Assembly: GCA_948567375.1 (NCBI GenBank)
Contig: OX419762.1
Coordinates: 10,484,001 to 10,548,000 of the forward strand
Reading direction: 5' to 3'
DNA length: 64,000 nucleotides
Source: Lunularia cruciata
Lineage: Eukaryota > Streptophyta > Marchantiopsida > Lunulariales > Lunulariaceae
Program-made: the position numbers and the translations under genes
In this document: positions 58,540 to 64,000 of the stretch, piece by piece
Position numbering within the stretch: the first letter of the stretch is position 1
How the letters are laid out: every line of letters starts with the position of its first letter
Notes under the pieces: generated by a model
The model's input: only the letters and a program-made list of their open reading frames with translations
Database searches by the model: none
What the model was told of the DNA's origin: nothing

Positions 58540-58576
58540 ATGTGGTGTAGTACCCTACTTTGGTACTACACCACAT
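58540..58576. repeat. Perfect 15-bp inverted repeat in F copy 1
   Basis: ATGTGGTGTAGTACC (58540-58554) and its exact reverse complement (58562-58576) around a 7-bp loop. The matching place in F copy 2 (about 63709-63741) has the left-arm sequence but not the right arm. Confidence 0.88.
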
Positions 58577-59072
58577 GGTAGAGTTCTTCTAGTGCTTGAC
58601 GTAGAACTACCAAGGAGTGCGGACTGATAAGCTAAGGAGCTTGCAAGAGTTTCAATGGAAGGCTAGAGAGAGCTTACGCAAGGCATACACTCGCATGAGA
58701 TGGTTGATCAGTTTTACTAAGAGACTTATTGAGGCCCAAGCAATCTAGTTTTGGTATGGGATACTGGACACAGAGTTGCAACATAGAGTCCATAATGCTA
58801 CATTGTTACATGCTACTTTGCCTACTTTGGTAGTGGTCTTTGGTTTGGCTAAGCATATTGAGCTCAACATGGTGGAGGAGAGAGTGGTGACATTTGAGTT
58901 TGGTAAGGAGACCTCATCCACAACTATTACTTCTTCCAAAGTGCACCACTCTATGTCGGTTTCCAAGGACAAGGTGGACAACCTATTCTATGGAGTGAGT
59001 GGAGGGCCTAGTGTGGCCAGACCCTTACCTCCATTTTTGGGTCAATAGTAGCCAATGAGTGGTGGTGTTGCT

Positions 59073-59111
59073 TGTTGGATTTGTGGTGGACCTCAACACA
59101 AGAGAGAGTGC
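59073..59111 (+). pseudogene. CCHC zinc knuckle of F gag
   Basis: CWICGGPQHKREC fits CX2CX4HX4C. Marks the nucleocapsid of the F family; the flanking sequence is decayed gag. Confidence 0.7.
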
Positions 59112-59575
59112 ACTAATGGTAGTGGACTTGATACCTTTGATGCATCACAACCAACACAGAAATAATGTGAGCATTTCCATAGATTTGGTCACACCAATGA
59201 CCAATACTTTGACTTACAACTGGAGTTACAAAATGGCAAAGTTGCTTTGGCAAGTAGTAGAAGAGCTCTAGGTTATAGAGGACGAGGTGTTGGTTGAGGA
59301 TCCACACCTAGTAGGGGTGCAGTACCTGACCTTACTTTTGATATAGCCATGTCTACTCGAATTAGGCAGTTGGAGCAAAGATTGGCTAGCAAGGCTACTG
59401 CTCCGAGGAGATCAGATTTGGATGTTGAGGCTTCCACCTCATATGCAAGTGATAGAGATGCCTTGGATTTCATGTGCAGAGCAACACAAGTGGATTCATT
59501 TGTTGCAATGACTAAGAGTGCAATACATGCTCAATGAAGTTGGATCCATAAAGAGGAAAGACTGGTAGATAGGTC

Positions 59576-60265
59576 TGTGAGTCAACCTGTCTCTCACTTA
59601 GGATGAGCCTCTTATGGCTATTATGGTAGTGCACCATGGACTAAGAAGGCAAGGAACCCCAACTCCATCATACTCCTCCAAGGCTAACACTCCAAGACTC
59701 AAGACATTGCTCACTAGAGAACTCAATGAGAGAGAAATAATTGCAAATGAAAGGATGATGAGTACCTCCTCACCCCTAGATTATATACTTATGAGATAAT
59801 TACACACCAAAGTTACTAATTATTGGAGAAACTCAAGTTAATAGGCTAAAAGTCAAGTAAAGTCAAAAAGTATAAAGGAATACCCATCCACATGGGCATT
59901 TTTCACTAAGCATGTAATCTTATCTTGACCCAACCACTAAGTCAAGGATTCCTTCACATAGGCTATCCTTGGACTATAGAAGAATCCCAAACAAAAAGGC
60001 TTGTGGGCCCAAGAGTTCTCAACTCTTTCCTCAAAGCCAAACACCTAGGAATAATACTAAGTCAACACACTAGAATCCAAAATAGTGGTGCTCATCTTTT
60101 CCACTTCCTCTAAAGTAAGGTCCACACTATCTTAGCTATGACCAACTTTAGCAAATCATGACTAATGTAGAATGATCCTCTATCTCCATATAAATAATCT
60201 CTCAATTATTTGTAATACTAAGCTAAATATCATAATACCACACACATGCACAAATGGGTGTTATA
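59576..60265 (-). repeat. LTR of copy E
   Basis: Aligns end to end with the young element's LTR; outer left end TGTGAGTCAACC, inner end ...GGGTGTTATA followed by the TTTACCACTGGG counterpart of the polypurine tract. Confidence 0.88.
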
Positions 60266-61308
60266 TTTACCACTGGGCTAAATTTTCACTTTGTCCTCAA
60301 AGTGAAGGTCTCTCTACCTTCTATGATACATCTTCAACTTATCATGGTTAATCATATCAAAATGTCTTCCTCCGAACTCCTTGAGATCATAGGTGTAATT
60401 GCCCCACACCTTCTCCACTATGAAAGGTACAAAGTACTTAGGCAAAAGCTTCTTTTGTACTCTCTTGAATCGAATGGAATCAAACAACATTACCCAATCA
60501 CCTTCTTTGAAAGGTTCCACCTTCTTCTTACCTTACCTCTTGTCATAGCTCTCCTTTTGTTTCCTTTGGACTTGCTCCACTCGAACCATAGCAATTGCTC
60601 TTGCTTCTTCCAATTCCATGAGTTGTTCCTTCCTTGACTTCTCTGCATCACCTCCTTGTGCTTTCTTCAATCTCTTATGAATGTTTTGGAAGGTGAAAGA
60701 TCAAAGTGAAAAGGTAAGGTAGACTCAATACCATATACCAAATGAAATGGAGAATATCCGATGGAAGTCTTCATGGTTGTCCTATACTCCCACAAAACTG
60801 CATGAATCCTCTTGTCCCAATGACGTTTAGCCCCTTCCATTTTTGCATCTTTGGCCAACATCATGCACAAGGTCTGATTGGTTCTCTCTACCAAGCCATT
60901 GGAATTTGGCTTATAGGATGTAGTTACTTTATGTGTGATACTTCTTGTAAACTCTCCTCCTCTATCAAAAACCAACTCCAAAGGGCATCCAAACCTAGTG
61001 AATGTGTTTATAAATAATTCTACCAACTTCATTTTCATTCTTGTCCCTCAATGGTCTAGCCTCAACCCACTTGGTATGATAATCAATAACTTATACAATG
61101 TACCAATTGTTCCTTGGGGTTCTATTGAGAGGACCTACAAAATCAATTCCCCACTTGAAGCAATGGAATTGATCAATTCCCCAAAGCAATGGAATTGATC
61201 TAAGTGTAAGTGGTGGAGTGGAAATAGATTTTCTAGCAAAAGCTTGACAAACATGACAAGTTTTGCAATAATCAAGACAATCCTTGAAAATTCCTCTCCA
61301 ATGATAAC
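59576..61308 (-). mobile_element. Family A copy E: truncated, broken
   Basis: A minus-strand family A copy with a 690-bp 3' LTR (59576-60265), a polypurine-tract counterpart and the integrase half of pol (60314-61308), cut off where F copy 2 begins. Frames 60314-60520 and 60667-61038 match the young element's C-terminus and integrase core. A short duplication and a perfect 16-bp palindrome (GGAATTGATCAATTCC, 61165-61180) lie near its end. Few breaks in what remains; moderately young. Confidence 0.85.
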
Positions 61309-64000
61309 CTTGTCATGCCATTTGTAGTTCTGCATCTAGATGCTCGGACACTAGAGTTCTAGTGATAGTTGTAAGAGGTATTTCAGCAGTTTCTTAGAGA
61401 CTACTTTCCGACGGTCAGATTTTGTGTTCGGGGTATTGACTTCACGGTGGGGCCCACCGTCACTTTGCACCATTCGCACCGTTGAGTGTGCCGTTCAGCG
61501 GGACCGTTAGGGTTTCAGTCCTAGCTCGAGTCCACGGAGTATAGTTTCAAAGTGAGCTCCAGAGAGCTCACTTCTCTGATGTTGAGCCTTCGAGTTCTTG
61601 GCTATGGTAGACAAAGGCCGGCGAGCGTCACCTGGATTCTCTATGCTTGAGTGGGTGTGGCTTGACTATAATCAGTGCCCAGTTGTTGGTAGTTTATAGA
61701 GTGACAGATCAAGTACTGATCTGAGTTGAGTTGAGTTGAGAGTGTTAAGCAATCTGATTACATCAAAGAAGTGAAGTCAGTGGGAAATTGGGTGCAAGAA
61801 CGTTGAGTGTTGGTGGTATCTCCAAGCTCGGTGGATCATGGTAGCTCAATTCAAGTTTTGTGTTTGTCTAGTGTGCAGAAGCTTGTTCAAGTGATGTAGA
61901 TTTGGCAGTTAGGCGGACAGTGTGCAGAAGCGCTGGCCAAATTTTGAGCAAAGAAGGAGCAAATTTTGAGTAGTGTTATGATTTTGAGCTCAAGAGGTGA
62001 AGGTAGGACCAATTTGCTGCGAGTTGGGCTCAGAAAGTCAAATTGAAGGTGGAGTTGGGAAGCTCTTCTCATGAAATTGTGATTTGGAAAATCCCGTTTT
62101 GTCAATTTGGCTTGAGTAGAAAGTTAGCGGGGGATTTGGCAGACATCCATCTTTAGGGTTTATGTCAGATTTTACCTCAGATTTTGGTTGGATTTATGTT
62201 AGATTTTGGCCAGATTTGGAGGATTTTTCACTGTTTGGCCAGATTTGGAGGAGTTTCGCTAGTTTGGAGGACTTTCGCAGATTTGGAGAAGTTTTGCCAA
62301 TTTTGGAAGAGGTTCGAAGTGGCAACAAGAAAGGCCTCATTTGGGCATTTAGAGGCTTCAAGGCATAGGGCTGTGAGCTATGAGAGGCTACGAAGGCCTA
62401 GAAGGGCCAGCAAGCCAGCTTGCTAGCGTGAGACTAGCTAGTTTAGAGTAGATCTTGGTCATTGATTGGCAAAATCTGCCTTTCCTGCTAGATTGTGTGC
62501 AATAGGGTTTGACCCCTAGATCTCTTGTTCCTAGACTGGTGCCCTAGCCAACTGGTCCACCCTCACTTGTTGTCCTAGTGACTGCGCCACTGTTATCTAT
62601 ACACATGTAGCTTTGGCTAGGAGAGGCAGTTTGATCCCATTCTTGGTGATCCTGGTAGCTTAGGACTTAGATCCAAACTGCTCTTATGTCAAATGCCAAA
62701 TGGTGGCAGAGTCAGTCCCGTGTTGTGTTATGAGATGGAGGGTTTTGGTTTAGATTTCTTGTGATTGGATCCCCTCCATTCTCTACTTCCTGTTTGTGCA
62801 CCATGTTTGTGTGAGGTGCCCTAACTTTTGAGCATTGGTGCTCCGGTGTGCTCTCTGTGGTGAGGCTGGAGTGATGACCAGTCAGACTACCTTTGTTTCT
62901 CTCCAGTGAGGCAGGAAGTGATGACCTACAGACCGTGAGAGTGCGTGTTAGGATGGCAGGTTACAGGTTGCCCTTTCCCCTAGTGTAGTTATCTCGGTTA
63001 GAGTTACATTAGTGGGTGGTGATTAGTTGGTGTTGGCACGTGGTGGTGTTGGCACTTGGTGGGGCACTTGCGGTTGCAGTTGGTGGTTCGGGTTTGCTAT
63101 TGTGGTTACTTTGTCACGACGGAGTTCTTTGGAGATTCCAGAGGAGTTAGCTCTGTAGTATGTAGTGGGTTTACTCGGAGTGGCACTCGGTATCAGCCTG
63201 TATCTCAGGTCCTTGTGAGGGAGGAGATTGACTCTGAGTTGGAGTTCGACACAGGAGCTGATTCAGTTGAGAGTGCACTTGGTGTGTCCGCGCCATTGTT
63301 GTGGGACATGGACGAGATTTATAGGGCCTCCAAAGGCCCTAGGCGTTACTCTAGTACAGTGGGTACCATTGAGTTGGATGATTTCATCCAGGAGTTTGAT
63401 AGTTGGTGTGATCTGCAGTAGATGCGGAACCCGACTTTGTTCACACCCTTCATGGCATGGAAGGGGTTGTTTCAGCATCTAGAAGGTCCCCCGATGGATG
63501 ACTACCATGAGTTTAGGAGAGCTCATTTGGAGGAGATTGAGTTATGGAGACAATATTGCTCTCCACACTATGTCTCCATCACTTCAGGTTCGGTGGCCAG
63601 GAGTAGATTGGCTGTACCTACGAGTTCTAGCTCGAGTAGTGTGGGTGGAGCTAGTGGAGGTGCACTAGCTGGAGATAGTGCTACTATGAGTGGAGGTACC
63701 GCTGCAGGAGGTGGTGTGGTACCGGGGTTTAACCCCATGGTGGAGTTCTTCTTATGTTTGAGGTAGAACTACCAAGGAGTGCGGACTGACAAGCTGAGGA
63801 GCTTGCAAGAGTTCCAGCGGAAGGCTAGAGAGAGCCTACACGAGGCATATACTTGCATGAGGCGGCTGATCAGTTTCACTCAGGGAGATACTGAGGCTCA
63901 AGCAGTCCAATTTTGGTATGGGATACTAGATAGGGAGTTGCGACGTAGAGTTTGTGATGCTACGTTGTTGCAGGCTACTTCGCCCACTTTGGCAGTAGTC
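61309..64000 (+). mobile_element. Family F copy 2: gag-bearing LTR element, runs off window
   Basis: Untranslated/LTR-like region (61309 to about 63050), then gag frames (63056-63421 and 63422-63766, with the WKGLFQHLEGPPMDDYHEF and IELWRQY segments), continuing to the window edge with a coil and the FWYGILDRELRRRV block (about 63910-63950). These resemble gag of plant Ty3 elements; lineage not fixed. It keeps many more CG dinucleotides than copy 1, so it is younger or less methylated. It holds about 420 bp (62211-62629) absent from copy 1, including degenerate TTTGGAGGA-based repeats and a tRNA-like stretch. Confidence 0.65.
62490..62570 (-). repeat. tRNA-like stretch with A and B boxes (possible SINE head)
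   Basis: On the minus strand, TGGACCAGTTGG (62548-62559) fits the RNA polymerase III A box (TRGCNNAGYNGG) at all but one fixed base. GGGTCAAACCC (62505-62515) fits the B box at 9 of 11, within a 5-bp TAGGG/CCCTA stem. The boxes are 32 bp apart, as in tRNA genes. No acceptor-stem pairing is visible, so it is not an intact tRNA gene. It lies in the part of F copy 2 that copy 1 lacks, suggesting an inserted tRNA-derived SINE or a decayed tRNA pseudogene. Confidence 0.45.

Larger units (their letters stand above)
56649..59575 (+). mobile_element. Family F copy 1: gag-bearing LTR element, decayed
   Basis: Collinear with 61309-64000 (F copy 2) from TTGTCATGCCA through a long untranslated region to gag. 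The gag remnant lies at about 58100-59540, with a CCHC knuckle at 59073-59111 (CWICGGPQHKREC) and a Ser/Thr-rich, coil-like end. Compared with copy 2 it has far fewer CG dinucleotides, as expected from long methylation-driven decay. A family A copy (E) begins at 59576, so downstream pol is missing here. Several breaks. Confidence 0.65.

Noticed and set aside
62490-62570. An intact tRNA gene on the minus strand
   Set aside because: A and B boxes are present, but there is no acceptor-stem pairing and no clear anticodon arm; kept only as a tRNA-like stretch.

Overview
This 64-kb window looks like intergenic, repeat-packed nuclear DNA of a seed plant with a very large genome, most likely a gymnosperm. 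That is inference: it rests on the density of nested plant-type Ty3/gypsy and Ty1/copia LTR elements, their deep decay, and the absence of any recognisable host gene over 64 kb. I see no rRNA, intact tRNA or CRISPR, and no bacterial-style operon.

Layout. 1-3 kb: the tail of an element (family T), then a decayed coiled-coil-rich element (family G, + strand). 3-6 kb: an LTR-like repeat (R1), split by a 1.9-kb insertion (S1) with a clean 5-bp target duplication. 6-11 kb: minus-strand decayed coding matter, partly G-like. 11-16.4 kb: an old minus-strand Ty3/gypsy element (H) with integrase, RNase H, reverse transcriptase, protease and zinc-knuckle remnants, itself hit by an LTR of family A. 16.7-19 kb: a second R copy and a family T end. 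19-22.2 kb: unassigned sequence with a 33-bp minisatellite. 22.5-27.5 kb: an old minus-strand Ty3/gypsy element (I) with its 5' LTR, next to two further copies of that LTR in alternating orientation. 28.2-36.9 kb: a young, whole-looking family A element (28755-36547, minus strand) with identical 679-bp LTRs, inserted into the leader of an older family A copy. 37-39.5 kb: a broken Ty1/copia element. 41.3-50.1 kb: two head-to-tail, 5'-truncated family A copies (B, then the more decayed C). 50.1-51.5 kb: another G copy. 51.5-55.2 kb: element D, with gag, zinc-knuckle and protease-like remnants but no visible polymerase. 56.6-59.6 kb and 61.3-64 kb: two copies of a gag-bearing family F, with a truncated family A copy (E) between them.

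Only the young family A element appears capable of having been expressed recently. It has one gag-pol frame of 1605 codons and, unusually, a separate 165-codon frame between the 5' LTR and gag that encodes a second CCHC zinc knuckle.

Two structural themes run through the rest. Family A copies have repeatedly landed in other elements, including their own family. Near-perfect short inverted repeats are scattered through otherwise heavily decayed elements, which suggests a local template-switching process or an assembly artefact. All protein-family calls rest on reading motifs by eye; no database search was run.
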